Shown here: positions 26,201 to 34,969 of the stretch, in pieces
Numbering within the stretch: the first letter of the stretch is position 1
Layout of the letters: every line of letters starts with the position of its first letter
Assembly: GCA_900751885.1 (NCBI GenBank)
Contig: CAADTH010000045.1
Span: 124,001-188,000 of the forward strand
DNA: 64,000 nucleotides
Direction: 5' to 3'
Origin: Clostridia bacterium
GTDB lineage: Bacteria; Bacillota; Clostridia; UBA1381
The notes under the pieces: generated by a model
What the model saw: only the letters and a program-made list of their open reading frames with translations
What the model was told of the DNA's origin: nothing
Database searches by the model: none
Translations under genes and position numbers: made by a program

Positions 26201-26822
26201 GAGTCTTTTCATAGTCTTTAAAAACCACAATATCATTTTGTCCATATAAAGCCTTATAAATATCAGATAAAAATAGATCAGACTCAGATGAAGTGGGATA
26301 TTTGCTTAAATCTACTTGTCCTATCGTATGATTTGTTATCACCTTTCGTTTCTTTAAAAGCTCGGCAATTTTTTCGACGCTATAGTATTTCCCCATGCTT
26401 TTAGCACCTAAAATGAAAATAATATTTTTCGGTATAATATTATCATATCCGCTGACATACGGTCTTTTAAACGCGGTGCATAATTGAGAAATATAATTTT
26501 CGTCCGCGATTATTTCCTGAGATAATAGCACGTTTAAATCACTGAATTTATCTTCTATAGAATTTGGTTTTATAATCTTTTCATTTTTTGATGGATATGA
26601 TAAAGCGGTATTCGTTCTTGCCGCCTGCTCAACCGCATTCGATATAGGCTGTTGCGGTTGATTTACAGCAGAGGCGCTTTCGCCGAACTGCGTATTTTCC
26701 ACTGTACTATTCGCTGCCCCTGCCTTATATTTTCTTGTGATAAAGCCGTCTTTTTTTATTATTTCTATAATCTCCCATTCAGGGAATAGAAATTTTAGCG
26801 CTTTCTTAAGTGTACTTTTCAC
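23205..26822 (-). CDS. Single-chain protein with four AAA+ modules (one degenerate, three CbxX/SpoVK-type)
   Basis: 1205 residues. After a disordered N-terminus, module 1 (about 90-345) has a spoiled Walker A (GAKSMGKY) and no clear Walker B acidic pair, so it is probably inactive. Modules 2-4 are CbxX/CfxQ/SpoVK-type with intact GNPGTGKT at 451-458, 719-726 and 990-997. Each has an IDEAY Walker B, a VGQTA pore-proximal loop, and a GNGR-(L/M/F)-(V/I)RN arginine pair. The spacing of 268-271 residues shows tandem duplication. Related ATPases remodel RuBisCO (CbbX) or act in sporulation and type VII secretion (EccA). Start is GTG with GGAGG seven bases upstream. The target is unknown. Confidence 0.88.
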   Translation of the reverse strand: MKSTLKKALKFLFPEWEIIEIIKKDGFITRKYKAGAANSTVENTQFGESASAVNQPQQPISNAVEQAARTNTALSYPSKNEKIIKPNSIEDKFSDLNVLLSQEIIADENYISQLCTAFKRPYVSGYDNIIPKNIIFILGAKSMGKYYSVEKIAELLKKRKVITNHTIGQVDLSKYPTSSESDLFLSDIYKALYGQNDIVVFKDYEKTHSNNLEIISRLLQDGTYNLNKRYALQNNMLVEATGALLTNSIDVLHCNGKFFIFISEKGENQISETFGTAFTKCIGDIILMQNFKEQEIASITHMLIARFINKCKQYLKMNIATDSAFNDKIKSSFHTKTGIKGLEDYIENEIYKALSEYRLRNQTQSEESVFLSYNNCFVATINNQEIALSDFVKKYDSVAADKIKTELNTVIGLKSVKDYVLNIEENLKVQELRRVQGLKAADVSMHMIFTGNPGTGKTMIARMVAKYLKAIGVLSSGQLREVTRADLVGQYIGQTAQLTAQVIRSSIGGVLLIDEAYSLYRDKNDIFGLEAVDALVKGMEDNRDDLVVILAGYEKEIGELLKANPGLKSRFPNRINFEDYTPSELYHISLITARNKGYRIDSECEDGLLKLFEKSQIKGKNDNGNGRLVRNMVEAAILKQSRRIVQDHTVDLELLTKADFEFDETNNFDLETELSKIIGLSKVKDFVRTQHKLLIAQEKRRKADLKVDTTQSLNMIFSGNPGTGKTTIARVVADMFKQMGILKSGHLVETNKRGLVAEYVGQTARKTEEIFQKALGGVLFIDEAYAITNDGSSFGQEAIDTLIKLIEDYRGEILVILAGYEKEMKDFLKANSGLESRFPLRINFPDYSVDELFQIGLKMIESRGFVFTDASVNLFKEQIHNLQKHSNVHSGNGRMIRNYIDELVRNQSSRIAISDVASNEMNVILPEDIVVKKADNIRFDIEKEFENVIGLEVVKNYMRSLNARLRMQEERRKLGLQVDETQTRHMIFKGNPGTGKTMMARTVANMLYHMGVIRANKLVETDRAGLVAGYVGQTAIKTTQIVQSALDGVLFIDEAYSLIQGGENDFGREAIDTLVKLMDDNRDRLVVILAGYSNDMDNFLLKNAGLKSRFANIIEFPDYTIKELIQIAEKQYNSKGYMIDTQAKQSLYNLFETAKQNPQFGNGRFVRNVFEKSVDNQALRLSKDNDLTKEELITITAEDIKEVSV

Positions 26823-26929
26823 AGTTAATCCTCCATTGCATTCTAACTCTTTCCACCAGTAAGAGACTCTTCTATGATATACCGAGCAATATTCCCAAAA
26901 AAACGGATAAACGTGAATTTCATCCCTTC

Positions 26930-26958
26930 ATTATAGCACATTTTTTTTCGCCATGCAA
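26930..26958 (-). promoter_or_regulatory. Promoter of the multi-AAA operon
   Basis: TTGCAT and TATAAT with a 17-base spacer on the minus strand, about 110 bases before the GTG. The operon across the switch lacks a comparable fixed promoter. The intergenic stretch 26823-27012 holds nothing else I recognise. Confidence 0.6.
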
Positions 26959-27012
26959 TGTCTTAGGATCGCTTCCGTACAGGCTTCCATCGACCCCTAG
27001 CATTGTAACTAT

Positions 27013-27057
27013 AAAAATACCCCTGGAAAATCCTGATTTTATCAGGTTTTCCGGGGG
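27013..27057 (-). terminator. Terminator of guaA
   Basis: A hairpin with arms at 27020-27037 and 27041-27056 is followed on the minus strand by TATTTTTAT, eight bases after the guaA stop. Confidence 0.75.
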
Positions 27058-27064
27058 GTTGTCA

Positions 27065-28597
27065 TTATTCCCACTCGATCGTTGCCGGCGGCTTAGACGT
27101 AATATCATACACCAAGCGATTGACATGATCCACCTCATTGATAATTCTGTTTGACACCTTTTCGAGCACATCATACGGAATCCGTGCCCAATCCGCGGTC
27201 ATAAAGTCTGTTGTTGTCACTGCACGAAGTGCCAATGTATAGTCATAGGTTCTCTCATCGCCCATCACACCAACACTTCTCATATCCGTAATCACTGCAA
27301 AATACTGATTGATTTCTCTGTCCAGTCCTGCGGCCGCAATCTCCTCACGGAAAATTGCATCCGCATCACGCAGAATTGCCAGCTTGTCCCTGGTGATTTC
27401 CCCAATCACGCGCACAGCAAGTCCTGGTCCCGGGAACGGCTGACGCCATACCAAATTTTCAGGAATTCCAAGCTCCATTCCAAGCTTTCGCACCTCGTCC
27501 TTAAATAACTCGCGAAGCGGTTCAATGATTTCCTTAAAATCGACATGCTCCGGAAGTCCTCCCACATTGTGGTGGCTCTTGATAACCGCCGCATCCCCCG
27601 CGCCGCTTTCAATCACATCCGGGTAGATTGTTCCCTGCACCAGATAATCCACAGTCCCAATCTTTTTTGCTTCCGCCTCAAATACCCGAATAAATTCCTC
27701 TCCGATGATTTTTCTCTTCGTCTCTGGGCTTGTCACCCCTGCCAGCCTATCTAAAAAACGATCCTGTGCATTGACACGAACCAGATTGATGTCAAACTGT
27801 TCGCGGAATATCTTCTCTACCTCGTCTCCCTCATTTTTGCGCAACAGTCCGTTATCCACAAAAATACAGGTAAGCTGTTTACCCACTGCCTTGTGAATCA
27901 TGACGGCGGCGACAGAGCTGTCCACGCCGCCTGAAAGCGCACAAAGAACTCGCTTTTCCCCAATCTTGCTTCTGAGCTCTTCAATGGAGCGTTTGGCAAA
28001 ATCACTCATCAGCCAGTCACCCTGACAGCCGCAGATTTCATAGAGGAAATTTCGAAGCATCTCCTGCCCTCTTAGCGTATGGTTCACCTCCGGGTGAAAC
28101 TGGACACTGTAAAGCTGTTTTTCCGCATTTTCATAAGCCGCCACCGGGCAGTTGTCTGTTGTCGCAGTGATGGTAAAGCCCTCCGGCACTTTTTCGATAT
28201 GATCTGTATGGCTCATCCAGCACTGGTTATCCTGATCAATTCCTGCAAACAGCTTGCTTTCCTTTGTATACAGCTGTGTTTTTCCATATTCCCTCTTATC
28301 CGCTCTGGTCACCTTGCCGCCGAGCATCTGTGCCATCAACTGGCTTCCGTAGCAAATTCCAAGTACAGGCACTCCAAGCTCGAACACCTCCTGGCTGCAG
28401 TGCGGTGCATGGTCATCATACACACTATTCGGTCCCCCTGTAAAGATGATTCCCTTTGGATTTTTCTCCTTGATTCTCTCTATGTCCGCTGTATAAGGAA
28501 GCACCTCACAGTACACATTACATTCTCTGACCCTGCGCGCAATCAGCTGATTATACTGTCCCCCAAAATCCAGCACGATGACTGTCTCATTTTTCAT
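27065..28597 (-). CDS. guaA: GMP synthase (glutamine-hydrolysing)
   Basis: 510 residues. It aminates XMP to GMP with glutamine and ATP in the cytosol. The glutamine amidotransferase domain (1-195) has the catalytic Cys in GICYGSQLM and the His/Glu pair in QFHPEVNHT. The ATP-pyrophosphatase domain has the PP-loop ALSGGVDSSVAA, and the protein ends in the conserved dimerisation motif KPPATIEWE. I use ATG 28597, with GGAGAGG nine bases upstream, rather than an upstream in-frame start. It stands alone with its own promoter and terminator. The guaA 3' end is a known insertion site for islands in other bacteria; here no att duplication was found. Confidence 0.97.
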   Translation of the reverse strand: MKNETVIVLDFGGQYNQLIARRVRECNVYCEVLPYTADIERIKEKNPKGIIFTGGPNSVYDDHAPHCSQEVFELGVPVLGICYGSQLMAQMLGGKVTRADKREYGKTQLYTKESKLFAGIDQDNQCWMSHTDHIEKVPEGFTITATTDNCPVAAYENAEKQLYSVQFHPEVNHTLRGQEMLRNFLYEICGCQGDWLMSDFAKRSIEELRSKIGEKRVLCALSGGVDSSVAAVMIHKAVGKQLTCIFVDNGLLRKNEGDEVEKIFREQFDINLVRVNAQDRFLDRLAGVTSPETKRKIIGEEFIRVFEAEAKKIGTVDYLVQGTIYPDVIESGAGDAAVIKSHHNVGGLPEHVDFKEIIEPLRELFKDEVRKLGMELGIPENLVWRQPFPGPGLAVRVIGEITRDKLAILRDADAIFREEIAAAGLDREINQYFAVITDMRSVGVMGDERTYDYTLALRAVTTTDFMTADWARIPYDVLEKVSNRIINEVDHVNRLVYDITSKPPATIEWE

Positions 28598-28639
28598 TCC
28601 TTCCATCCTCTCCGCTTTCGCTGTCGTTTTATTACAAAA

Positions 28640-28668
28640 ATTATACCATTTTGTCCCCAAAAATTCAA
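28640..28668 (-). promoter_or_regulatory. Promoter of guaA
   Basis: TTGAAT and TATAAT with a 17-base spacer on the minus strand; the -35 overlaps the last codons of dtd. Confidence 0.6.
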
Positions 28669-29135
28669 TCTCTATTTTTTGACTCTACAATGAGAGTGAC
28701 AGGACCATCATTGTGAATCTCAACCTGCATATCCGCCCCAAAGTTTCCTGTCTCGACCCGAAGTCCTGACTTCTCGCATTCTCTGACGAATGTCTCATAC
28801 ATCTCCTCTGCAAACGGCGGCTTTGCCGCCTTCGAAAAGCTGGGACGCCTTCCCTTTTGGCAATCGCCGTAGAGTGTGAATTGAGATACCACCAAAACCT
28901 CACCTTTTAAATCCTTGACACTTAAATTCATTTTCCCGTCCCCGTCCTCGAAGATACGCAAATCCATACACTTTTGTGCAACATAAGCGGCATCCTCCTG
29001 AGTATCCTCAGGAGAGACTCCGACAAAAATCAACAGTCCACAAGCAGACTCTCTTCTCTTGTCGCCAACCCGCCCAATTATCTGTCCCTCAACCTCTACT
29101 GACGCATACCGGACGCGCTGTAATACCGCTCTCAT
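28665..29135 (-). CDS. dtd: D-aminoacyl-tRNA deacylase
   Basis: 156 residues, slightly longer than the usual 145-150. It removes D-amino acids (and glycine from tRNA-Ala) wrongly attached to tRNA. The active-site motif SQFTLYGDCQKGRRPSF and the cis-Pro motif NDGPVTLIVES are both present, the second as NDGP instead of the common NSGP. Its ATG overlaps the stop of the ABC-F gene by four bases, so it is the last gene of that operon. Confidence 0.95.
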   Translation of the reverse strand: MRAVLQRVRYASVEVEGQIIGRVGDKRRESACGLLIFVGVSPEDTQEDAAYVAQKCMDLRIFEDGDGKMNLSVKDLKGEVLVVSQFTLYGDCQKGRRPSFSKAAKPPFAEEMYETFVRECEKSGLRVETGNFGADMQVEIHNDGPVTLIVESKNRD

Positions 29136-31051
29136 TCCAGATACCCCTTTTCCTCAATCACTGCCTGAAGCTCCTCCCACTGTTCATACAGCTGTTCTAA
29201 TTCTGTTTTCCGTGCGTTTACCATCTCCATGATTTCCGCCGCCTTTACATAGTCCGTCGCAATCTCCGGCTCTTCCAGCTCACTTTCTAAATTTCCAATC
29301 TCGTCTTCCATAGAGGCAATTTCCTTTTCCACCGCTGCAAAGCGGCTGAGCGTTTTTCTCTTTTCCGCCGCAATGCGCTTCTGCTCCTGATAGTCGAGCT
29401 TTTTCTCCTGCACCGGCTTATCTGCCTGTGCTTCGCTTTGTGACTGCTTCACCCGTTCTGCATAAAAATCATATCCGCCCTCATAGCTTACCACACCGCC
29501 CTTTTCCATGTGGAGAATCCTCGTCGCAAGCTTGTTGATGAAGTAGCGGTCATGGGAAACCATGAGCATCGTACCGTCATATCCGGCAAGCGCCCGTTCC
29601 AGTGCTTCTCTTGACTCGATATCCAAATGGTTGGTCGGCTCATCCATAATCAGCAGGTTCGCCCTTTGAAGCATCAACTTTGCCAAAAGGACACGCGCCC
29701 GCTCACCGCCTGAGAGCATACCAATTTGCTTGTATACATCATCCCCACGAAAAAGAAATACGGCAAGCGCGTTTCTCACCTGCGTCTGAGACAGATTGGG
29801 ATAGTCGTCCCACAGCTCGTCTATCACTGTTTTGTTTGGATTCAGTCCCTCCTGCGCTTGATCATAGTACGCAACATCAATATTCGCTCCAATTTTATAT
29901 GTCCCATTATCCTGTTCCAGCTGTCCGAGCAGAATTTTCAACAGCGTCGTTTTCCCACATCCGTTCGCACCCAAAAGGAATACCTTCTCGCCCTTTAATA
30001 TGTGCAAATTTGTATGCTCAAACAGCGTTTGATTCCCAAACGACTTGGAAAGCTCCTCTGTCACAATGACATCCTGCCCGCCGCCTGGCTTTGCCTGAAA
30101 GTGAAATTCCATCTCATCCGGCTCATCCATCGGCTTTTCCAGCCCTGCTTCCAGCTTGTCAATCACCTTCTGCTTGCTCTCAGCCATCTTGATGTTTCGT
30201 TCCCGATTCCATCTGCGCTGCTGTTCGACAACCTTCTCCAGACGTCCAATCTCTTTTTTGGTGTTTTCATATTGCCTTTTTTGTGTTTTTTGGTCAATCT
30301 CCTTCTGCTTGGCATACTCGCTGTAATTTCCATTGTAGGAAAAAAAACGTCCACGATCCAGCTCAAATGTCTTATTTGTCACACGATCCAAAAAGTATCG
30401 GTCATGGGAAATGACAATAAATGCACCCTGATACGCGCGCAAAAACTCCTCCAGCCATTCTACCGAATCGATATCCAAATGGTTGGTCGGCTCGTCTAAC
30501 AGAAGAAGATTCGTATCAGAGAGCAAAATCTTTCCCAGCTCCAGCCTTGTTTTCTGTCCCCCGGAAAGCTTCTCCACCTTCTTTTGAAACTCCTCCTCTG
30601 AAAATCCAAGCCCCCTCAGTGTGGAGCTCGCACGGCTCTTGTAATAAAATCCGCCCTGATCGGAAAACCGCTCAGAAAGCACTGTTTGCCTTGCAACAAG
30701 CGTATCCAACTCCCCATTTTGGTGTTCGATATCCCAGCGAATTTCCTCCAGCTCCGATTCCATATCAATCAAATCAGAAACCACAGACAGAATTTCATCC
30801 ATGACAGTTCTTTCCGGATGAACACACGCGTACTGCTCCAGATATCCAAGCCGTGTGTTTTTGTTTTGAAACAGCTCGCCGCCATCTATCTGCACACTTC
30901 CCGTTAATATGTTAAAAAAAGTCGATTTTCCGGCTCCATTTGGTCCGACAAATCCAATCTTATCATTTTCGTCTACACTGAAAGAGACTTTGTCAAACAA
31001 AGTCTCATCTGCAAACATTTTTTTTATGCTACTCCCATTGAGTAATATCAT
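29132..31051 (-). CDS. ABC-F family ATPase (ribosome-associated, Uup/YdiF type)
   Basis: 639 residues with no membrane segments. It has two ABC domains (Walker A GPNGAGKST and GANGCGKTT; signatures LSGGQKTR and LSGGERAR), a linker with KKEIGRLEKVVEQQRRWNRERN between them, and a C-terminal coiled coil (about 560-639). This build marks translation factors or ribosome-protection proteins rather than transporters. The short interdomain linker argues for a housekeeping YdiF-like member rather than an antibiotic-resistance type. GAGGGG lies eight bases before the ATG; its start overlaps the previous gene by 23 bases. Confidence 0.9.
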   Translation of the reverse strand: MILLNGSSIKKMFADETLFDKVSFSVDENDKIGFVGPNGAGKSTFFNILTGSVQIDGGELFQNKNTRLGYLEQYACVHPERTVMDEILSVVSDLIDMESELEEIRWDIEHQNGELDTLVARQTVLSERFSDQGGFYYKSRASSTLRGLGFSEEEFQKKVEKLSGGQKTRLELGKILLSDTNLLLLDEPTNHLDIDSVEWLEEFLRAYQGAFIVISHDRYFLDRVTNKTFELDRGRFFSYNGNYSEYAKQKEIDQKTQKRQYENTKKEIGRLEKVVEQQRRWNRERNIKMAESKQKVIDKLEAGLEKPMDEPDEMEFHFQAKPGGGQDVIVTEELSKSFGNQTLFEHTNLHILKGEKVFLLGANGCGKTTLLKILLGQLEQDNGTYKIGANIDVAYYDQAQEGLNPNKTVIDELWDDYPNLSQTQVRNALAVFLFRGDDVYKQIGMLSGGERARVLLAKLMLQRANLLIMDEPTNHLDIESREALERALAGYDGTMLMVSHDRYFINKLATRILHMEKGGVVSYEGGYDFYAERVKQSQSEAQADKPVQEKKLDYQEQKRIAAEKRKTLSRFAAVEKEIASMEDEIGNLESELEEPEIATDYVKAAEIMEMVNARKTELEQLYEQWEELQAVIEEKGYLE

Positions 31052-32516
31052 CTTCTAATCCCCTCTTCAATCTGTCGACGACAGCCTCAAGCACCTTCAC
31101 TCTGGCGTAATACTTTGAATTTGCCTCCACAATGGTCCATGGTGCATACGGCGTGGATGTTTTTTTTATCATCTCATCCACTGCCACGCGATATTCATCC
31201 CATTTTTCACGGTTGCGCCAGTCCTCTCCCGTCAGCTTCCATTGCTTTTCTGGATTTTCCTCCCTTGCCCGAAAGCGCTTTGCCTGCTCCTCCTTTGAGA
31301 TATCCAGCCAAAATTTAATGATAATGATGCCGGCGCTTGCCAAAGCTTCCTCCATCTGGTTGATTTCGCGGTACGCCCTGCTCCATTCCTCTTTCGTACA
31401 AAGTCCCTCAATCCGCTCTACCATCACGCGCCCATACCAGCTTCGGTCAAAAATCGAGATATGTCCCTTTGTCGGTATGTTGTTCCAAAAGCGCCATAGA
31501 TAGTGGTGCGCCGCTTCCTCCTCTGTCGGTGCGGCAGTCGGATATACGCGGTATGCTCTCGGATCAAGCGGCTGTGTAAGACGCTTGATTGCACCTCCCT
31601 TGCCTGCCGCATCCCAGCCCTCAAACACAATCACAGCAGGCTTTTTCTCCACATACATCTGGTTTTGCAGGTACCAGAGCCGCTCCTTCGCTTTTTTTAC
31701 GCGCTCGTGATACGTCTTTTTATCCATCGTCTTGGATAAATCAATCGCATCTAAGACCGTACAGCCTGCATCCTCCCGCTTTTCTGGTTCATCCTCAAAG
31801 GACACTGTCTGCCTCTGTGAAGCTTCCTCTTCCAGACGTTGTATGACTGTGTGCATCACCTTTGCCGCCGCCCAATTTTCGTCCGACGCCTCCACAACCG
31901 TCCATGGCGCATAGGCGGTATCCGTCACGCTGAGCGCCTGGTTGTAGAACCTGACATACTCCTCATAGCTTTGATTCTGTTTCCAGTCGGCCTCATCCAC
32001 CCTCCAGCTTGTCTCCCTCTTCTCTTCCAAATGACGGAAGCGGCTCTCCTGCTCTTTCTTCGAAATGTGCAGAAAAAACTTGATGATGACGGCGCCGCTG
32101 TCTGTGAGCTGTTTTTCAAAGGTTAAAATGTCCCGGTAGTCATATACGGTCCGGTCAATATCGCCTCGCTTGCGATACTTGATAACTGGTGTATACCAGC
32201 TTCGGTCGAACAGGGCAATCTCCCCTTTTTTCGGCGTCTTTGTCCAAAATCTCCACAAATATGGACGCGACGCTTCCTCCTGTGTTTCCTTGTGAATACT
32301 GTAAACCTGAAATCCACGTGGGTCGAGTCCTCGAATCAGCCGGTTAATCATGGTTCCCTTTCCCGATGCACTCCAACCCTCAAATATGGCAATCACGGGA
32401 ATTCCCAGTCTTTTTATCTCCCTTTGCAACTCTCCCAACCGGTTTTCCAATACCTGTGCTTCCTTTTTATATGCCTTTTGGGAAAGCGTCTGATTCAGGT
32501 CTATCTGCTGCAGCAT
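31029..32516 (-). CDS. pap: Polyphosphate:AMP phosphotransferase (two-domain PPK2)
   Basis: 495 residues formed by two tandem PPK2 domains. Domain 1 has Walker A GWSASGKGTMINRL and lid HKETQEEASRPYLWRFW; domain 2 has GWDAAGKGGAIKRL and PTEEEAAHHYLWRFW, with FDRSWYGRV(M) in both halves. Two-domain class II enzymes make ADP from AMP and polyphosphate; usually only the C-terminal domain is active. Here the N-terminal FDRSWYTPV is altered, in line with that. It is coupled to the ABC-F gene and follows the SLH gene by 20 bases. Confidence 0.92.
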   Translation of the reverse strand: MLQQIDLNQTLSQKAYKKEAQVLENRLGELQREIKRLGIPVIAIFEGWSASGKGTMINRLIRGLDPRGFQVYSIHKETQEEASRPYLWRFWTKTPKKGEIALFDRSWYTPVIKYRKRGDIDRTVYDYRDILTFEKQLTDSGAVIIKFFLHISKKEQESRFRHLEEKRETSWRVDEADWKQNQSYEEYVRFYNQALSVTDTAYAPWTVVEASDENWAAAKVMHTVIQRLEEEASQRQTVSFEDEPEKREDAGCTVLDAIDLSKTMDKKTYHERVKKAKERLWYLQNQMYVEKKPAVIVFEGWDAAGKGGAIKRLTQPLDPRAYRVYPTAAPTEEEAAHHYLWRFWNNIPTKGHISIFDRSWYGRVMVERIEGLCTKEEWSRAYREINQMEEALASAGIIIIKFWLDISKEEQAKRFRAREENPEKQWKLTGEDWRNREKWDEYRVAVDEMIKKTSTPYAPWTIVEANSKYYARVKVLEAVVDRLKRGLEDDITQWE

Positions 32517-32536
32517 AAAAAAGCTTCCTTTCTGAG

Positions 32537-33661
32537 CTACTTCGTCTCCATCATTGGCTCAATAAAATTATGTAAAATGCTATACCCATAATACAAATCC
32601 GGGCACCATTTTCCGCCCAAATCCTCCAGGGTTTTTACTGTCCCTGCCCAGTCAATTTTTGACACGACATGATACCTTCCATGCGGCTCACCAATCGGCG
32701 CCAGTCCCACATACGCTGACATGTGATTAAAATGTCCGCGCACACCATCCTCCGGCGTGGCAAAGGTTTCATGATCCTCTGTCCTGTCACCCGTCGCACC
32801 TGCTACCTTGATTCCGGCCCAATTATTCTGATCCGGCTGTACTGCCCCGGTGTATTTTCCGAAATTCGTCTCCTTCGCCGCCTGCGCATATAAAATTTCA
32901 GGACGCATTCCTGTGAGTTCTCCATACTGCCAGTAAATATCTGCAATCTCGATATACCTCTGGTCTGCTTTTCTATCCTGCGCCCACTTTTTTGCCTGCT
33001 CAAGCGTGACCTGTGCCGGTCCGATTAAGCTCGTTTGCGATTGGCGTACACCCAAATCAAGCGTAATGGTTCCCTTTTTTCCCTCAATCACACGCTGAAG
33101 AAGCGTGCACACCTCTGCTCTTGTCAGAAGATCCTTCGGACGAAGCTGTCCATTGTCTCCCTTTAGATATCCTCTCTCCACTGCGATACACAGAAGCGTT
33201 CGATACTCTGAATCCACCTGGGCAGCATCGTCAAAGTTATCCTCCAAAATATCACGGTTTCGGATATTTCCCTCCGTCAGCCCCGACGCCAGTACCAGAG
33301 ACGCAACAAATTCCTCCCTGGTCACCTGGCGTTCCGGTTCAAATGCATTAGACTGTTTTTTCACATATGGCGCAAACGCGTTGATATATCCAACAGACCA
33401 GCGCCCCGGATTGACATCCGAAAATACCGGCGTCCCATCCACCTGTGCAATCCCAAATGCCTCTGTGAGCATCTTTGCCATCTGTTCTCTTGTCAGATTT
33501 TTCTCCAAATGCAGGCTTCCATCCTCAAATCCCAGAATAATATTACTCTTTACGCAGTAATTCGCCGCGTCCTTTGCCCATTCATAGTCTGCAAATACAC
33601 TGATTCCTGACGCAGACATACACGCGGCAAGCCCCAGTGCAATCCATTTTTTCTTTCGCAT
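32537..33661 (-). CDS. S-layer-homology glucosaminidase (GH73-type)
   Basis: 374 residues. A signal peptide (cleaved after VFA, residue 24) precedes three SLH repeats (about 25-190; TREQMAKMLTEAF, VTREEFVASLVLA, LTRAEVCTLLQRV) that bind the wall. An N-acetylglucosaminidase domain (about 225-374) follows, whose likely acid is Glu in AAKETNFGKYTG, and which contains NNWAGIK and TFATPEDGVRGHFNHM. It should cut peptidoglycan glycan strands at the surface during growth or division. GGGAGG precedes the ATG. First gene of the pap-ABC-F-dtd operon. Confidence 0.9.
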   Translation of the reverse strand: MRKKKWIALGLAACMSASGISVFADYEWAKDAANYCVKSNIILGFEDGSLHLEKNLTREQMAKMLTEAFGIAQVDGTPVFSDVNPGRWSVGYINAFAPYVKKQSNAFEPERQVTREEFVASLVLASGLTEGNIRNRDILEDNFDDAAQVDSEYRTLLCIAVERGYLKGDNGQLRPKDLLTRAEVCTLLQRVIEGKKGTITLDLGVRQSQTSLIGPAQVTLEQAKKWAQDRKADQRYIEIADIYWQYGELTGMRPEILYAQAAKETNFGKYTGAVQPDQNNWAGIKVAGATGDRTEDHETFATPEDGVRGHFNHMSAYVGLAPIGEPHGRYHVVSKIDWAGTVKTLEDLGGKWCPDLYYGYSILHNFIEPMMETK

Positions 33662-33723
33662 ATTCTTCCTCCCAAGCTCTATTTCAACTCTACCCGTTAT
33701 GTACTTTTGCGTATACAGATATT

Positions 33724-33752
33724 ATTATATAATTTTCTCACTATTTTTTCAA
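33724..33752 (-). promoter_or_regulatory. Promoter of the SLH glucosaminidase operon
   Basis: TTGAAA and TATAAT with a 17-base spacer on the minus strand. Confidence 0.65.
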
Positions 33753-33802
33753 TCATTTTCAGAAGAAAAAACAAAAAAAGAATGCTGTTTTTCTACTTTA
33801 TA

Positions 33803-33831
33803 TTGATTCATTAGGAACAATTTGGTATACT
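33803..33831 (+). promoter_or_regulatory. Promoter of the membrane protein at 33866
   Basis: TTGATT and TATACT with a 17-base spacer, 35 bases before the ATG. Confidence 0.6.
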
Positions 33832-33865
33832 TGTTTCATACATAAAAATACTAAGGAGGACAACT

Positions 33866-34930
33866 ATGGACTACCAAAACGAAACGACATCATCTACAAC
33901 CTTCACACCTTCTCCCCCGCCGGATTTGACGCCGGATTTATATCCTGCCGAGGAGGGTATCAAAAAAGCGGATAAGCTTTTGAAGCAGGCAGTAGGACTT
34001 ACACTGTTCATTGCATTTGTCAACATTTTGCTCGGTACCTTCTTAAGCCTGTCCCCATCTGCCGCTTCCGGAATCACTGCCCTGAACGGACTAAACGGAC
34101 TAAGTATGATTGTGTTCGGCGTGCTTTATATGGGCATGGCACTTGGAATTCATAAGCGCAGCCGCACCTGTACCATCATTGCATTCGCTGTTTTTGTAAT
34201 TGACGCTGTATTGACTGTAGTCTCCAATATTACAAGCGGCAGCAGTGCAGGTATCGCTGGATATGGAATGAAGGTCGTTATCATCATCGGCTTGGTTGAA
34301 GGACTTCGCGGATGTTTTCAGTATCACTCATTGAGGAAAAAATATTCCTCTGACAGTGCATATTCTGAATTGTTTTCTCAGAAAAAAAAGGCAAAGCCTG
34401 TAATACTCATTCTATGCACAGTCGTTGCATGCGCAGGACTCGGCGCAGGAATATTCGGCGCAGTCAATACCTTTGCATCCAGCAATGATATTGAAAAATG
34501 GAATGATTACACCTCCAAGGACGGTGTGGTAACCATGAAGGTACCGTCCAGCGTTTCTGAAAATCAATCCACACAGCAGGGAATGACCTACTGGTATGCA
34601 GAGAGCAACAGCCTGAATTATTCTGTGATTCTGACCTGCTACAAAAATGTATTTCTACAGAGGAAAACAACGGATGCGTCCGTTCTTGAAAAAAATCTGA
34701 TTGATACCTTTTTGAAGCAGGACGGCGCAGAGCTCATTGCCTCGTCAGAGGGAACCATCGGAACTCATTCCTGCACCGACGCCTCATTCACCTTAGACGG
34801 AAAGCCGGGCAGGCTTCGTGCCTTTTCGGTTGGCTCTAACCTCTATCTTGCTGCAATCGGGAATAACCGCTCCAATGAAGCGGACTCGCAGCTTATGGAT
34901 GACTTTCTAAACAGCATGGAAATCAAATAA
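33866..34930 (+). CDS. Membrane protein with C-terminal exterior domain, function unknown
   Basis: 354 residues. A Pro/Thr-rich cytoplasmic start (1-35) precedes four hydrophobic helices (about 46-64, 73-92, 98-118, 132-148), a basic loop, and a fifth helix (about 175-198). A 155-residue exterior domain follows, beginning WNDYTSKDGVVTMKVPSS, similar in feel to PsbP/YbbD-like small lipoprotein domains. AAGGAGGACAACT precedes the ATG. It stands alone between a promoter and a terminator. Confidence 0.75.
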   Translation: MDYQNETTSSTTFTPSPPPDLTPDLYPAEEGIKKADKLLKQAVGLTLFIAFVNILLGTFLSLSPSAASGITALNGLNGLSMIVFGVLYMGMALGIHKRSRTCTIIAFAVFVIDAVLTVVSNITSGSSAGIAGYGMKVVIIIGLVEGLRGCFQYHSLRKKYSSDSAYSELFSQKKKAKPVILILCTVVACAGLGAGIFGAVNTFASSNDIEKWNDYTSKDGVVTMKVPSSVSENQSTQQGMTYWYAESNSLNYSVILTCYKNVFLQRKTTDASVLEKNLIDTFLKQDGAELIASSEGTIGTHSCTDASFTLDGKPGRLRAFSVGSNLYLAAIGNNRSNEADSQLMDDFLNSMEIK

Positions 34931-34969
34931 AAAACAGCCGGACAATTAATATTGTCCGGCTGTTTTTTT
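34931..34969. terminator. Bidirectional terminator between 33866 gene and dacF
   Basis: A perfect 16-bp hairpin with A and T runs on both sides (arms 34931-34946 and 34951-34966). It serves the plus-strand membrane protein and the minus-strand carboxypeptidase. Confidence 0.85.

Noticed and set aside
23205..26822. Type VII secretion locus around the CbxX-type ATPase
   Set aside because: No WXG100 protein, EssC/EccC ATPase or YueB-like protein is encoded here; similarity to EccA is at domain level only.
26823..27064. Integration of the 13-27 kb region at the guaA 3' end
   Set aside because: guaA is intact and followed by its own terminator. No repeat of the guaA end was found at the other side of the accessory region, and the recombinase is 6 kb away beside its inversion sites.
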